A DNA stretch of 64,000 bases from Sporomusaceae bacterium (lineage in GTDB: Bacteria > Bacillota > Negativicutes > Acidaminococcales > JAJUGR01). How positions within the stretch are numbered: position 1 is the stretch's first letter; each line of letters starts with the position of its first letter. The position numbers and the translations under genes are program-made. Shown piece by piece: positions 12,777 through 21,810 of the stretch. The DNA is taken from contig JAJUGR010000004.1 of NCBI GenBank assembly GCA_029265905.1, positions 62,001 through 126,000 on the forward strand, given 5' to 3'. The notes under the pieces were generated by a model, which saw only the letters and a program-made list of their open reading frames with translations, was not told the origin of the DNA and ran no database searches.

Positions 12777-13433
12777 TTACAAAGGCGCGGCGGCGCGCTG
12801 AGCCCGGCAGTACCCGCGATGCACCAGTTTGGCAATGTGGCGTTCGACCACTGCCGCCAAATCCACCCGGTACTGGTCGTGCAAAACATAGGCCATCGTA
12901 AAACAGCACTGCGCCACATCCAAGAGCTCCAGCGCCGCCCCGGTCAGCACTTTTTTCTCGTCTTCGCCGGCGGTCTCGCCCGAGGCGGCCGCCTTTTTCC
13001 CCAGAAACTGCGTCAGTTCGCCCAGTTCCTCCTGAATCTTGCAAACCGTGGTCAACAAGTCCACCCCGGGGATATGCAAGCGCGGCAGACAGAGGCATTT
13101 CTTATTGCCGTGCGTAGCCAATTGGTAGTGGCCGCCGGCGTCGAAGCGGTAACCTTTCGCCTGCAGCTTTTGCAGGTGGACGTCAAGCAGCCGGTCAATG
13201 CTCAGCCCCTTTTCCTCCAGGACAAAAATCATCGTCACGCAAGTTTGCGCCACATCCAAGAGCTCCGTCGCCACCTCGTCCAGCAACGCCGCCCGGCGCG
13301 GGTCAGTCGGCCCGGCGGACAAGAACTGCAAAACGGCGCGGCTTAGTTCGCCCGCTTCCTCCATCGTTTTAAATACGGTCGAGTGCAGCGTCGGCCGCAA
13401 GTTATCCAATCTAGGCAGTGCAATGACAGTCAT
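12777..13433 (-). CDS. Tandem MazG-like (all-alpha NTP pyrophosphohydrolase-like) protein
   Basis: The 218-residue protein is an internal duplication. Half one has EEAGEL (25-30) and ELLDVAQTCVTM (57-68); half two has EELGEL (135-140) and ELLDVAQCCFTM (169-180), an offset of 110-112 residues. Each half opens with a leucine-proline start (LPRLDNL and LPRLHIPG). The E-E-x-x-E and E-x-x-D pairs are the magnesium ligands expected of MazG-type helices, so both halves look competent. MazG proteins usually dimerise; this one may form an intramolecular pair. Substrate is unknown. A small cysteine-containing linker (KKCLCL) joins the halves. Confidence 0.75.
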   Translation of the reverse strand: MTVIALPRLDNLRPTLHSTVFKTMEEAGELSRAVLQFLSAGPTDPRRAALLDEVATELLDVAQTCVTMIFVLEEKGLSIDRLLDVHLQKLQAKGYRFDAGGHYQLATHGNKKCLCLPRLHIPGVDLLTTVCKIQEELGELTQFLGKKAAASGETAGEDEKKVLTGAALELLDVAQCCFTMAYVLHDQYRVDLAAVVERHIAKLVHRGYCRAQRAAAPL

Positions 13434-13591
13434 GCTTCATCCCTCCGCTACTGCCCCTATTCGACGCACGAACAAGGACTCCTGCCACAAGCAGCTTCTT
13501 GCGCCGCCAAGCCGCGCTTAGCCTTCCGCATCCGCGCACCAATTCGATATTCGCCTGAAGCATTCGCTGATAGAAGGACTGCTAAGCCAGC

Positions 13592-14047
13592 CTACAGCGC
13601 GCTTGCCAAGAGCGACACAATCTCCCCGTTGCCGTCGATGTAGACGACGCGCTCGATCATGGCGTTTTTAATCATCCGGCGGCACAACAGGCACGGTTCC
13701 CCGGATGCGTACGTGCCGTCGGCGTTGCGGCCGACGATATAGATGGTCGCGCCTTTGAGCCGGCCGGGGTCGGCATTGATGATGGCGTTTTGCTCGGCGT
13801 GCACCCCGACGCACAGCTCATAGCGCTGCCCTTTGGGCACCTGCATCTCTTCGCGCTGGCAGACGCCGACGTCGATGCAGTTGTCCTCCCCGCGGGGCGC
13901 CCCGTTATAGCCGGTGCTGATGATAATGTTGTCCTTGACCACGACCGCGCCGTATCGGCGCCTCAGGCAAGTCGCGCGCGTGCCGATCACTTCCGCCGTT
14001 TTCAAAAAGTACTCCGTCCAGCTGGGTCTGGTTGAAGGCGAAGGCAT
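13592..14047 (-). CDS. comEB: dCMP deaminase family protein (ComEB type)
   Basis: The 151-residue zinc deaminase has the catalytic HAEQNAI motif (H83, E85) and the zinc-binding pair in GEPCLLCRRM. An extra cysteine-containing insert (NCIDVGVCQREE) is typical of dCMP deaminases. The reaction yields dUMP for thymidylate synthesis. I chose ATG 14047: the AGGAGG site lies seven bases upstream, while the ATG two codons earlier touches it. The gene stands alone; about 160 bases between it and the MazG-like gene show nothing I can name. Confidence 0.88.
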   Translation of the reverse strand: MPSPSTRPSWTEYFLKTAEVIGTRATCLRRRYGAVVVKDNIIISTGYNGAPRGEDNCIDVGVCQREEMQVPKGQRYELCVGVHAEQNAIINADPGRLKGATIYIVGRNADGTYASGEPCLLCRRMIKNAMIERVVYIDGNGEIVSLLASAL

Positions 14048-14202
14048 GTGCATTCCTCCTGTTGCGATTCTATCATTAATGTAGAGAAGTTAATCTCGCG
14101 ATCTCCTTAATCGTATCACACGCCTGGCAATTGAAAAAGAGAAGGCCGGGCAAAATGTGATAAAATGATACCAACAGCATGATTCAGGAGGGAGGCGACA
14201 CT

Positions 14203-15366
14203 TTGAAACCGCTTTCATTAATAACGGAGACCTTCTGCGAATCCGTGATCCGCGAAATGACCCGCATCTGCAATGCCGCCGGCGGACACAACCTCTCCCA
14301 GGGCTTTCCCGACTTTGACAGCCCCGCCCCCATCCGCGAGGCCGCCGTCCGGGCGATTATGAGCGGACGCAACCAGTACCCCGTCACCTTCGGCGAGCCG
14401 GAGCTGCGCGAGGCGATCGCACGCAAGGCCGCGTCCTACAACGGCATCACCTGCGACCCGGTCACAGACATCACCGTCACCTGCGGGGCGACGGAGGCCA
14501 TGATCGCCACGTTGAAGGCCCTGATCAATCCGGGCGACGAGGTGGTTATTTTTGAGCCTTTTTACGAAAACTACGGGCCGGATGCCATTTTGTCCGGGGC
14601 GACGCCGCGCTACGTCACGCTGCACGCGCCGGACTGGCGCTACGATCCGGCGGAGTTAGCCGCCGCCTTCAGCGAAAAAACGAAAGCCGTGATCCTCAAT
14701 ACGCCAAACAACCCGACCGGCAAGGTTTTCTCCCGTCAAGAGCTGGCTGAAATCGCCGCCTTGTGCGAACAATGGGATTGCTATGCCGTCTCGGACGAAA
14801 TTTACGAACACATTCTCTATGACGGCGCCGCGCATACGTCGATCGCCTCGCTGCCGGGCATGGCGCAGCGGACGGTGACGATCAACTCGATTTCCAAGAC
14901 TTATTCCGTGACCGGCTGGCGGGTCGGCTGGGCGATCGCGCCCGCCGCCATCACGCAGCGGATCCGCAAGGTGCATGACTTCTTCACGGTCGGCGCGCCC
15001 ACGCCGTTCCAGCATGCCGCGGCCGAAGCGCTCGCCTTTCCGGAGAGCTATTACGCCGGCCTGCAGTCGCATTATGCCAAGGCGCGCGACTTTATCCTGC
15101 CGCTCCTGCACCAAGCCGGGTTCGCGTGTCAGGCGCCGCGCGGCGCTTACTATGTGCTGGCCGATGCTTCCGCGCTGCTGGACAAGCTGGGGGTCTGCGA
15201 CGACCACGCCTTCAGCCGCGCCTTGATTGCCAAGACAGGCGTCGCCACCGTTCCCGGCTCTTCTTTTTATGCCGCCCCGGGCAAAGGCGCCACGCAAGTG
15301 CGCTTTTGCTTCTGCAAGAAACAGGAAACACTAGAGGCTGTGGCCGAAGCGCTCGCCAAGCTGTAA
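14203..15366 (+). CDS. PLP-dependent class I aminotransferase (YbdL/kynurenine aminotransferase-like)
   Basis: The 387-residue enzyme has fold-type I motifs: NLSQGFPDFDSP near residue 30, NTPNNPTGKVF at 167-177, YAVSDEIYEHILYDG, the PLP lysine K232 in SISKTYSVTGWRVGW, and a C-terminal substrate-arginine segment QVRFCFCK. The NLSQGFPDFD opening is typical of the methionine/kynurenine/aromatic aminotransferase branch rather than classical AspC. I chose TTG 14203 because AGGAGGGAGG precedes it by seven bases; the ATG at 14179 overlaps no ribosome site. It is the only plus-strand gene in this stretch and ends in a shared terminator. Confidence 0.85.
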   Translation: MKPLSLITETFCESVIREMTRICNAAGGHNLSQGFPDFDSPAPIREAAVRAIMSGRNQYPVTFGEPELREAIARKAASYNGITCDPVTDITVTCGATEAMIATLKALINPGDEVVIFEPFYENYGPDAILSGATPRYVTLHAPDWRYDPAELAAAFSEKTKAVILNTPNNPTGKVFSRQELAEIAALCEQWDCYAVSDEIYEHILYDGAAHTSIASLPGMAQRTVTINSISKTYSVTGWRVGWAIAPAAITQRIRKVHDFFTVGAPTPFQHAAAEALAFPESYYAGLQSHYAKARDFILPLLHQAGFACQAPRGAYYVLADASALLDKLGVCDDHAFSRALIAKTGVATVPGSSFYAAPGKGATQVRFCFCKKQETLEAVAEALAKL

Positions 15367-15414
15367 AAAAGAAGGTCGCGATCCTGCACGCAGGATCGCG
15401 ACCTTCTTTTTTTT
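15365..15414. terminator. Bidirectional intrinsic terminator
   Basis: A 22-bp perfect stem (15365-15386 with 15391-15412, loop CACG) has an A-run on one side and a T-run on the other. It can end both the plus-strand aminotransferase and the minus-strand radical SAM/peptide operon, whose stop codon is at 15422. Confidence 0.9.
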
Positions 15415-15421
15415 GCTTGAT

Positions 15422-15682
15422 CTAATCTTTTTTGCCGCCGAAGCCCTGCACGCAGGTCGGGGGCGGCGGGGGCGGGGGATTGTTGTTGACGCAGGTGTTC
15501 GTGGTGCAGCTGGTCACGCAAAAGCTGTTGCATTGCGTGCACAAGGGCACTTGCCCGGCCGAGGCGGACGAAAAAACCGACAGCAGTTCGCAGGAGGCCG
15601 TGGCCACCACTGCGATGCCGCACTTGGTCAGGAAGCTGCGCCGCGAGAATTTTTCTTGCTGCTTATCCTTTTCTTCACTCAT
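15422..15682 (-). CDS. Putative RiPP precursor: Tat signal plus six-cysteine, polyproline C-terminus
   Basis: The 86-residue product starts at ATG 15682 with GGAGGAAAGAAG just upstream. Residues 12-20 read FSRRSFLTK, a twin-arginine motif (R14, R15), followed by a hydrophobic core and a signal-peptidase site near ASA42. The predicted mature part is about 44 residues. It carries six cysteines (48, 51, 55, 59, 64, 77; spacing C-x2-C-x3-C-x3-C-x4-C-x12-C), then seven prolines (69-75) and the tail CVQGFGGKKD. The start overlaps the end of the radical SAM maturase by eight bases, so the two are probably translationally coupled. The Cys block CNSFCVTSC recalls SCIFF (six cysteines in forty-five) ranthipeptide precursors. 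Function is unknown; precursor status is inferred from context. Confidence 0.7.
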   Translation of the reverse strand: MSEEKDKQQEKFSRRSFLTKCGIAVVATASCELLSVFSSASAGQVPLCTQCNSFCVTSCTTNTCVNNNPPPPPPPTCVQGFGGKKD

Positions 15683-17153
15683 CTTCTTTCCTCCCTTGCT
15701 GGCCGTCCGCTTGCCGGGACGCCTGGTCTGCCATTTCCCACAGGAGTATTTCCAGTACTTTTTTCGTATGTGCGCAGTTGATCCGGTCGCAGTAATCGCG
15801 CGCCTTGGGTGAAATGTCATTTTGTCCCGCCATCGTCAGCAGGTGAATCGGGCAACCGCCGCCGCACAGATACCGCCAAGCGCAAACCCGGCAGTCCTCG
15901 CGCTTATCAACGTGCAGCCGTTCGGCCAGTTCAGCCAACACCGCCGCGCGCGGATAAGTCCCCGCGATAATGTTCCCCTGATGGTAACGTTCGATGCCGA
16001 CCAGGTAGATGCAGGGATAGACGTTGCCCTCCGCATCGACGACCGGCGTATTGCCGAACGGCGCGCCGCAGCCCAAGACCGACTGATTGCCGGGCTGAAG
16101 CTTGGCCCGGTAGGTGCTGAATGGAAACAAACGGTCGAGGCTCCACACGCCGCTTTCTTTCACTCGTTCAAAGGCGGCCAGCATGCGCTCGATGTCCGGG
16201 ATCAGGTCATCGCCAATCAATTCTTCGTCCGAGTTGGTGACGTTCACGGGCACAAACGCCGAACCGTTTCCGCCCAGTTCGCGGTGGTGACGCGCCGTTT
16301 CCTCCATGTGGTCCTGGTTGCGGGCCGTCACCGTCGTCCGCAGGGAGACTGGAACGCCGGCGCCGATCAGCTGCCGGACGTTGTGCGCAATCTGGCCGTG
16401 CGACGAAACGCCGCCCTTGAACGGCCGCAAAGCGTCGTGCACCGCCCCCGCCCCGTCGATATCGCACAGCACGGTCATATTATGCCGGCGCGCCCGCTCG
16501 ATGAAGTCATCCGGCAAAAAGCTGAGGTTGCTCGTCACGTGGTAGCAGAACCGCACCTCCGGATAGCGCGGCCGCAAAACCTGTTCCGTGTAGTCGATCG
16601 TTTTCTTGGCCAGCTCCCAGTTCAGGAGCGGCTCGCCGCCGAACAGGGCGATCTCCAAGTAGCCGCCCGGCCGGATGGCGGCGGCAAAGCGCTCCACGGC
16701 GCGGAAAGCGACTGTTTCCGGCATGCGCGGCTGCGCCTCCTTGCGGTAGGTGCGCTTGCCGTTCAGGCAATAGACGCAGCCGAGGTTGCAGTCCTGGGAC
16801 AGCAGCAGGTACAAAGACATCCCGTGCGACTTTTCGCCCGGCGCCGGCACCGGCACGCTGCCGGGCAGCCGCTCCTCATCGTCCGCCGCCACCAGGATGT
16901 TATGCGCCAGCAAAAATGCCAGAACCGCTTCGTCGTTCGGCCACCGCGCCGCCAAGCTCTGCCGCGTGCAGCGCCCATCGCGGACGGCCGCCAGGACCTG
17001 TTCGACAAACTCGCCGCCGCGGCGCACCAACAGCGGCTTAAGCCGCAATGCATTGGCCAATAAGAGCGCGCCGTTTTTCTCCAGCCGGAGCAGGTGCTGC
17101 GTCACTTTCAGCGGCGCATCGGCCGCGACCAGCCGGCATCCGTCTTCGTGCAT
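15675..17153 (-). CDS. Radical SAM/SPASM peptide maturase
   Basis: The 492-residue protein has the radical SAM cluster motif CNLGCVYC (C122, C126, C129). Later strands include LFGGEPLLNW and HVTSNLSFLP. A complete SPASM domain follows: CGAPFGNTPVVDAEGNVYPC, then CRVCAWRYLCGGGC and YCDRINC, giving ligands for two auxiliary 4Fe-4S clusters. This layout is that of sulfatase/peptide maturases such as ranthipeptide and sactipeptide enzymes. Residues 1-95 precede the barrel and could hold a peptide-recognition domain. I chose ATG 17153 with AGGAGG six bases upstream. It overlaps the six-cysteine peptide gene. Thioether cross-linking of that peptide is the likeliest job, but is inference. Confidence 0.85.
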   Translation of the reverse strand: MHEDGCRLVAADAPLKVTQHLLRLEKNGALLLANALRLKPLLVRRGGEFVEQVLAAVRDGRCTRQSLAARWPNDEAVLAFLLAHNILVAADDEERLPGSVPVPAPGEKSHGMSLYLLLSQDCNLGCVYCLNGKRTYRKEAQPRMPETVAFRAVERFAAAIRPGGYLEIALFGGEPLLNWELAKKTIDYTEQVLRPRYPEVRFCYHVTSNLSFLPDDFIERARRHNMTVLCDIDGAGAVHDALRPFKGGVSSHGQIAHNVRQLIGAGVPVSLRTTVTARNQDHMEETARHHRELGGNGSAFVPVNVTNSDEELIGDDLIPDIERMLAAFERVKESGVWSLDRLFPFSTYRAKLQPGNQSVLGCGAPFGNTPVVDAEGNVYPCIYLVGIERYHQGNIIAGTYPRAAVLAELAERLHVDKREDCRVCAWRYLCGGGCPIHLLTMAGQNDISPKARDYCDRINCAHTKKVLEILLWEMADQASRQADGQQGRKEDE

Positions 17154-17180
17154 GTTCTCCCTCCTTTCAGTTTTCGCCAG

Positions 17181-17210
17181 TGTGACAGAGGGACCCGTCC
17201 CCATTGTCAC
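17181..17210. repeat. Single REP-like unit, related to the palindrome at 3011-3074
   Basis: The 30-base imperfect palindrome reads TGTGACAGAGGGACCCG then TCCCCATTGTCAC. Its reverse complement matches one arm of the 3011-3074 doublet at most positions (GTGACAAxGGGGACGG core and terminal TGTCAC). It lies between endonuclease IV and the radical SAM gene; the TGA stop of endonuclease IV is the first TGA inside the element. Confidence 0.75.
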
Positions 17211-18040
17211 GCGCGGTAGAGACTGCGCAGCAGCCGGATTTCTTCGCCGTAGCCCGGCACGTCGTTGGGCGTTTCCAGGTAGTACGGCAGATGCCGCAGC
17301 TGGGGATGGTTGATAAACGCGGTGATGGCGTCCAGGCCGATTGTGCCGGCGCCGATGCAGGCATGGCGGTCTTTTTTGCTGTTATACGGCGTCAGGCTGT
17401 CGTTTAAGTGGATCGCCTTGAGCCGTTCAAGTCCGATCACCTTGTCGAACTGCTCGAGCACGCCGTCCAGGTCGTTGACAATGTCGTAGCCGGCGGAGTA
17501 GACGTGGCAGGTGTCCAGGCAGACGCCGATTTTCTCCGGCAGCGCCGCGCGGTCAATGATGGCGCGCAGCTCTTCAAACGTGCTGCCGACTTCGCTGCCC
17601 TTGCCGGACATGGTCTCCAGCAGCACGAGGGTCGTTTGCTCCGGACGCATGACGGCATTCAGCACATCGACGATCAGCGTCAGGCCCGCTTCCACGCCCT
17701 GCCCGACATGGCTGCCGGGATGAAAGTTATAGTAGTTGTGTGGTAAATACTCCAAAGCAGCCAGATCTTCCTGCATGACCAGGTGCGCAAATTCGCGGAT
17801 TTTCGGATCGGCCGAACAAGGGTTCAGCGTGTATGGAGCATGCCCCAAGAGCGGCGCAAACCGGTGCTCCGCCATGATGGCCAAGAGCGCCGCCACGTCT
17901 TTTTCGTCCACCTTCTTCACCTTGCTGCCGCGCGGGTTGCGCGTAAAGAACTGAAACGTGTTCGCCCCGATGCTCAAGGCTTCCTTGCCCATATGCTTGT
18001 AGCCCTTCGAGGTCGACAAATGACAACCGATATTGAACAT
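17207..18040 (-). CDS. nfo: Endonuclease IV (AP endonuclease)
   Basis: The 277-residue enzyme cleaves abasic sites using three zinc ions. Ligand motifs are all present: [66 protein letters not shown] and YLETP. Length is normal. Its stop codon lies within a REP-like unit, so the native terminus may have been altered by the element. It follows the ABC exporter genes by 20 bases and precedes the radical SAM gene, probably as one transcript unless the repeat terminates it. Confidence 0.93.
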   Translation of the reverse strand: MFNIGCHLSTSKGYKHMGKEALSIGANTFQFFTRNPRGSKVKKVDEKDVAALLAIMAEHRFAPLLGHAPYTLNPCSADPKIREFAHLVMQEDLAALEYLPHNYYNFHPGSHVGQGVEAGLTLIVDVLNAVMRPEQTTLVLLETMSGKGSEVGSTFEELRAIIDRAALPEKIGVCLDTCHVYSAGYDIVNDLDGVLEQFDKVIGLERLKAIHLNDSLTPYNSKKDRHACIGAGTIGLDAITAFINHPQLRHLPYYLETPNDVPGYGEEIRLLRSLYRA

Positions 18041-18060
18041 ATTCCGTCCCCTTTCGCGCC

Positions 18061-19932
18061 TTAGACCGGCGCCTGCACGTTCTGAAACTGATTGAAAAAC
18101 AGTTCGTAATACCGGCCGCGCCGGCCGATCAGTTCATCGTGGCTGCCCTGTTCGACAATCGCCCCGTCGTCGATGACGATGATCACGTCCGCGTCGCGGA
18201 TCGTATTCAAGCGGTGGGCGATGATGAACGTCGTGCGATTTTGCATGATCCGGCGCAGCGCCTCCTGGATGCACAGCTCCGTGCGCGTATCGATGCTGCT
18301 GGTCGCTTCGTCCAAAATGAGGATGGCCGGATCGGCCAAAATCGCCCTGGCGATCGCCAGCAGCTGCCGCTGCCCCTGGCTAAGGTTGGCGGCGCTCTCC
18401 AAAAGAACGGTATCATACTGCTGCGGCAAGTGGCGGATGAAAAAGTCCGCATTGGCTTTCACGGCGGCGGCCTTCACCTCTTCGTCCGCGGCCTCCGGCC
18501 GCCCGTAGCGGATGTTCTCCTTGATCGTCCCGGCAAACAAATAGGTATCCTGCAGAACGATGCCGAAGCATTTGCGCAGGCTATCCCGCGTATACGTCCT
18601 GATATCCCGGCCGTCGAGCAAAATGCGGCCGCCGGTCACATCATAAAAGCGGGCCAACAAATTCACCAGCGTCGTCTTGCCGGCGCCGGTCGGGCCGACG
18701 ATCGCCACCCGGCTGCCGGCCGGCACCGACAAGCTGACGTCGTTTATAATCGGCACGTCCGGCCGATAGCCGAACGCCACGTGTTCAAACACCACGTCGC
18801 CGCGCGGCTTCTCCATACCAACCGCATCCGGCAAGTCCGGCGTCTCCGCAGCTTCATCGAGCACCTCAAAGACCCGCTCCGCCCCCGCCACGCCGGACTG
18901 CAGCACATTGAAGATGTTGGCCAATTCATTCAGCGGCCGGACAAACTGGCGCGTATAGCCCAGAAAGCTGGCGATGACGCCGACCGAAACGCCGTCTTCA
19001 ATGGCCAGCACGCCACCGGCCAAAGCCACGGCGGCAAAGCCAACGTTGTTGATGACATTCATAAACGGCATCAGCAGCCCGGACCAAAGCTGCGCCTGCG
19101 TGCCGATCTGGCACAATGCACGGTTGAGCTGGGCGAAATCCTCGATCATGCTCGCCTCGCGGTTGAAGGCCTTCACAACCAGAACGCCCGAAATCGACTC
19201 CTCCACCTGCGCATTCAAGCGGCCCAGCCGCGCCTGCTGTTCTTTGAACAGCAACTGGGTTCGGCCAGTGACAAGCCTGGTCAAGCCGTACATCAGCGGC
19301 GCCGTTATCAGCGCCGCAAGCGTAAGCTTCGGACTGAGCAGCAGCATTATCGACAGCGAGCCAAGGATCGCAATAAAGCCGGACATCAGTTGGGCGGACG
19401 ACTGCGTCACCGAGCTGCTGACGTTGTCAATGTCATTTGTCAGGCGGCTCATTAAGTCGCCTTGGGCATGCGTGTCAAAATAAGCAAGCGGCAAATGCTG
19501 CAGCTTTGCGAACAGCGCCGTCCGCAAACGCCGCACAACACGTTGGGAGACGGCGACCGTCAGCCAAGCCTGTACTGCGCCCAACAGCGAGCCGCAGACA
19601 AAGACGGCGGCAAAAACAACCAGCAGCCTGCGCAGCGGCACCAAGTCGGGGTCCGCCGCCAAGACCGCAATCACGTCGGTCGTCCGCCCGATCAAGTACG
19701 GCCCCAGCACCGTCAGCGCCGCATCCGCCAGCACCATCAGGAAAACCAGCAGCAGCACGCCCTCTTCCGGGCGCAAGTAGCGCCAAAGGCGGCGCAGCGT
19801 TCCCCACAGCTGTTTCGGCTTTGCGCCCTGGCCGTCTTGCCCCAAAAAGCCCCGCCGCCGCCCCGCTCCGACCGGATAAGCGCCAAGCGGCTCGCTAATG
19901 GGTTTCGTCGTTGCCGGATTGTGCTCTGACAT
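18061..19932 (-). CDS. ABC exporter subunit (fused membrane and ATPase domains), catalytically competent half
   Basis: The 623-residue protein has six membrane helices (about residues 55-340) and an ATPase domain with Walker [11 protein letters not shown], Walker [13 protein letters not shown] with the catalytic Glu, and the H-loop AHRLNT. Its signature reads LSQGQRQ instead of LSGGQ. The partner gene upstream has the opposite combination, so together they form a heterodimeric exporter of the TM287/288 or BmrCD type with one degenerate site. The two genes overlap by 38 bases. Substrate is unknown; multidrug, lipid or peptide export are all possible. Confidence 0.88.
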   Translation of the reverse strand: MSEHNPATTKPISEPLGAYPVGAGRRRGFLGQDGQGAKPKQLWGTLRRLWRYLRPEEGVLLLVFLMVLADAALTVLGPYLIGRTTDVIAVLAADPDLVPLRRLLVVFAAVFVCGSLLGAVQAWLTVAVSQRVVRRLRTALFAKLQHLPLAYFDTHAQGDLMSRLTNDIDNVSSSVTQSSAQLMSGFIAILGSLSIMLLLSPKLTLAALITAPLMYGLTRLVTGRTQLLFKEQQARLGRLNAQVEESISGVLVVKAFNREASMIEDFAQLNRALCQIGTQAQLWSGLLMPFMNVINNVGFAAVALAGGVLAIEDGVSVGVIASFLGYTRQFVRPLNELANIFNVLQSGVAGAERVFEVLDEAAETPDLPDAVGMEKPRGDVVFEHVAFGYRPDVPIINDVSLSVPAGSRVAIVGPTGAGKTTLVNLLARFYDVTGGRILLDGRDIRTYTRDSLRKCFGIVLQDTYLFAGTIKENIRYGRPEAADEEVKAAAVKANADFFIRHLPQQYDTVLLESAANLSQGQRQLLAIARAILADPAILILDEATSSIDTRTELCIQEALRRIMQNRTTFIIAHRLNTIRDADVIIVIDDGAIVEQGSHDELIGRRGRYYELFFNQFQNVQAPV

Positions 19933-21661
19933 AGGCCTGCATCTCCTTGCCGATTTGCGAATGGAAAATCTCGCCGTAAACGGCGCATGTCTTCAGCAGC
20001 GCCGCATGCGTGCCGCTGCCGACGATTTCACCCTCGTCCAGAACAACGATCCGATCGGCCTGCATCACCGACGTAATCCGCTGGGCGATAACCAAGACGG
20101 TCATGCCGGCGGCCGAGCGGTGCAAAGCGTCTCGGATTTTCGCTTCCGTCACTACGTCCACGGCGCTCGTGCAGTCATCCAGAATCAAGATAGCCGGCTG
20201 GCGAACCAGCGCTCTGGCGATGGCGATGCGCTGCTTTTGTCCGCCGGACAAGTTGACGCCGCCGCGTCCGATCAGGGTTTGGTAACCCTCGGGAAAGGAG
20301 GCAATGAACTCATGCGCCTGCGCCATGCGGGCGGCGCGTTCAAGTTCCGGCAGCGTGGCGGTCTCGTTGCCAATTTTGAGGTTGTCCAAAATCGTGCCGG
20401 TAAACAGCACGGTTTTTTGCGGCACCATGGCGATCGTCTCCCGCAGGCGCCGGGGGCTGACGCATCTGACGTCAATGCCGTGCACTTTTATCGTGCCCGC
20501 CGTCGCTTCATAGAACCGGGGAATCAAATTCACCAGCGTGCTTTTCCCGGCCCCGGTGGAACCGATGATGGCGACAGTCTCGCCCGGACGGCAGGACAAA
20601 TTGATGCGCTGCAGCACGGGCGCGCCGGTTTTCCCTTCGTAGGAAAAGCTGACGTCTTCAAATGCGATGCCGCCCATTTCGCCCGGCAGCCAAGCGACGA
20701 CTTCGTCGCCTTGATCGTCCGAAGGCTGTTCCAGCACCTCGCCAAGCCGCTCGGCCGACGCCTTCGCCCGGACGAACAGTCCGAACACCATGGACATGAT
20801 CATCAGCGCAAACATAATCTGCATCATATAATTGATAAAGGCAACGACATGGCCGACCGGAATTTCTCCAGCCCGGACGCCCAGCCCGCCCAGCCAAAAC
20901 GCCGTAACGATGCCGATATTGACGACCACGCCGACGCACGGGCCAAACACCGCCATCGTGCGCCCGGCGCTGACGGAACGCTGATAAAAGGCTTCGTTCG
21001 CACCGGAAAACCGGTCCACCTCGTAACTAAAGCGGTTAAAGGCCTTGACGACGCGTATCCCGGACAAATACTCGCGCATGACGCTGTTCATCCGGTCCAG
21101 CGCCGCCTGCATGCGGACAAAGCGCGGCAGGCCGAGCTTGATGTTGGCGGCAATCATGATGCCGACCAGGGGCACGACGACCGCCAGCACCGCGGCCAGC
21201 GTCTGATTGAGCAGCGTGGCCATGACCAAGCCGCCAAGACACAAGAGCGGCGCTTTCAGGGCGATTCGCATCAAGCCGTTCACCAGCGTCTGCACCTGCG
21301 TGACGTCGTTCGTCACCCGCGTCACCAGGGACGCCGGTTCCAGCCGGTTGATACGGTCGAAGGAAAGGGTCTGGATTTTCGCGTAAACGTCCAACCGCAG
21401 GTCCGCGCCCAACCGCTGCGACACGTGGCTTGCCAAGTAGTTGCGCAGCAAGGCGGCCAGCGCGCCCGCCCCGGTCAAGAGCAGCATCAGCCCGCCCATT
21501 TCCAGCACGTAATCGAGGCGCCGCCCGGCCACGCCGACGTCAATGATCTTCTCCATGATCGTCGGCTGCGCCAAGTCGCACAGCGTTTCCACCGTCACAA
21601 CCACGGCGGCCAAAGCCGCTTGCCGCCAGTATTTTGCTGTATACTTGTCCCAAGCTGCCAT
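19895..21661 (-). CDS. ABC exporter subunit (fused membrane and ATPase domains), degenerate Walker B half
   Basis: The 588-residue protein has six membrane helices and an ATPase domain with Walker A GSTGAGKSTL and canonical signature LSGGQKQR. In Walker B, ILILDDCTSAVD, aspartate stands where the catalytic glutamate should be. This substitution is the known mark of the degenerate site in heterodimeric ABC exporters and fits the nonstandard signature of the partner. I chose ATG 21661 with AAGGAG eight bases upstream; 16 further in-frame codons upstream lack a site. First gene of a run continuing through nfo and the radical SAM locus. Confidence 0.88.
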   Translation of the reverse strand: MAAWDKYTAKYWRQAALAAVVVTVETLCDLAQPTIMEKIIDVGVAGRRLDYVLEMGGLMLLLTGAGALAALLRNYLASHVSQRLGADLRLDVYAKIQTLSFDRINRLEPASLVTRVTNDVTQVQTLVNGLMRIALKAPLLCLGGLVMATLLNQTLAAVLAVVVPLVGIMIAANIKLGLPRFVRMQAALDRMNSVMREYLSGIRVVKAFNRFSYEVDRFSGANEAFYQRSVSAGRTMAVFGPCVGVVVNIGIVTAFWLGGLGVRAGEIPVGHVVAFINYMMQIMFALMIMSMVFGLFVRAKASAERLGEVLEQPSDDQGDEVVAWLPGEMGGIAFEDVSFSYEGKTGAPVLQRINLSCRPGETVAIIGSTGAGKSTLVNLIPRFYEATAGTIKVHGIDVRCVSPRRLRETIAMVPQKTVLFTGTILDNLKIGNETATLPELERAARMAQAHEFIASFPEGYQTLIGRGGVNLSGGQKQRIAIARALVRQPAILILDDCTSAVDVVTEAKIRDALHRSAAGMTVLVIAQRITSVMQADRIVVLDEGEIVGSGTHAALLKTCAVYGEIFHSQIGKEMQAYVRAQSGNDETH

Positions 21662-21765
21662 CTTGAACGCTCCTTGCCTAGCGGTTGCCGGTTCGATTCC
21701 ATAGCTCAATTATGACGCCGGCGCAAGACGGGGTCAAGACGCCGACGGTCCGGCGCCCCGCCGAC

Positions 21766-21802
21766 AAAAAAGCGCATCTGTTGCCAACAGCAACAGATGC
21801 GC
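21766..21802 (-). terminator. Intrinsic terminator
   Basis: A 13-bp perfect stem (21772-21784 with 21790-21802, loop CAACA) is followed on the minus strand by six Ts. It ends the gene at 21811 and insulates the ABC exporter genes downstream. Confidence 0.85.
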
Positions 21803-21810
21803 CCGAGAAA

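Noticed and set aside
21686..21704. GGTTCGATTCC, a tRNA T-loop-like sequence
   Set aside because: The seven bases after it have no matching acceptor strand 60-80 bases upstream, and no anticodon or D arm can be drawn. It lies in the short leader of an ABC exporter gene.
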